Below, one piece after another: positions 16,350 through 16,372 of a stretch of DNA of 16,372 bases. The notes below the pieces were generated by a model. The model ran no database searches. It was not told the DNA's origin and saw only the letters and a program-made list of their open reading frames with translations. The DNA is taken from contig JARROD010000041.1 in assembly GCA_037384225.1 (NCBI GenBank), forward strand, positions 1 to 16,372, read 5' to 3'. How positions within the stretch are numbered: position 1 is the stretch's first letter; each line of letters starts with the position of its first letter. Both the position numbers and the translations under genes were made by a program. The stretch comes from JARROD01 sp037384225. Its GTDB lineage: Bacteria; Pseudomonadota; Gammaproteobacteria; Pseudomonadales; Cellvibrionaceae.

Positions 16350-16372
16350 GTGGCTAAAGAAAAGTTTGAACG
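16350..16372 (+). CDS. tuf: Elongation factor Tu, N-terminal start (partial, 3' end outside window)
   Basis: The last 23 bases encode MAKEKFE plus an incomplete Arg codon, the standard EF-Tu beginning. The start codon is GTG at 16350, as in many Gammaproteobacteria, with AGAGGA (16336-16341) 8 bases upstream. Its position after fusA makes it the copy usually called tufA. Only seven full codons are visible, but the peptide, start codon and gene order together make the call secure. Confidence 0.93.

Overview
The window is a ribosomal and transcription core locus: the joined rif (beta) and str operons of a gammaproteobacterium. The order on the + strand is tuf (3' end only) - tRNA-Trp - secE - nusG - rplK - rplA - rplJ - rplL - rpoB - rpoC - rpsL - rpsG - fusA - tuf (5' end only). 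All genes are on the + strand, and I see no mobile element, CRISPR array, phage gene or accessory cargo. The beta-to-str junction and the tuf-tRNA-Trp-secE order are the arrangement known from Pseudomonas and relatives; in E. coli the rif and str regions lie far apart. Protein sequences (EF-G, RpoB, RpoC, S12, L10) look like the Pseudomonadales/Cellvibrionales branch with moderate GC. The genus is inference; a Cellvibrionaceae/Microbulbifer-like marine bacterium would fit.

Layout. 1-310: end of one tuf gene, two stem-loops, tRNA-Trp. 312-1224: secE and nusG, closely spaced. 1225-1489: spacer with a 13-bp stem-loop and a candidate L1 autoregulatory leader. 1490-2618: rplK-rplA, coupled. 2619-2967: leader carrying a clear L10(L7/L12) autoregulatory RNA. 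2968-3953: rplJ-rplL. 3954-4380: a 427-base gap with a well-formed intrinsic terminator that must act as an attenuator ahead of rpoB. 4381-12705: rpoB and rpoC (TTG start). 12706-12893: a terminator whose loop holds the -10 box of a near-consensus promoter, which closes rpoC and starts the str operon. 12894-16241: rpsL, rpsG, fusA. 16242-16372: leader and first codons of the second tuf gene.

The genes jointly make the core RNA polymerase subunits beta and beta', its elongation factor NusG, a SecYEG subunit, the L11/L1/L10/L12 stalk proteins, S12 and S7 of the small subunit, and EF-Tu and EF-G. Expression looks tuned by r-protein feedback on leader RNAs (L10 leader clear; L1 and S7 sites only candidates), by attenuation before rpoB and possibly before fusA, and by the embedded str promoter with a GC-rich discriminator. 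All proteins are near normal family length with key catalytic or drug-target residues intact. I found no convincing undescribed system; the points worth checking are regulatory architecture in the intergenic regions.
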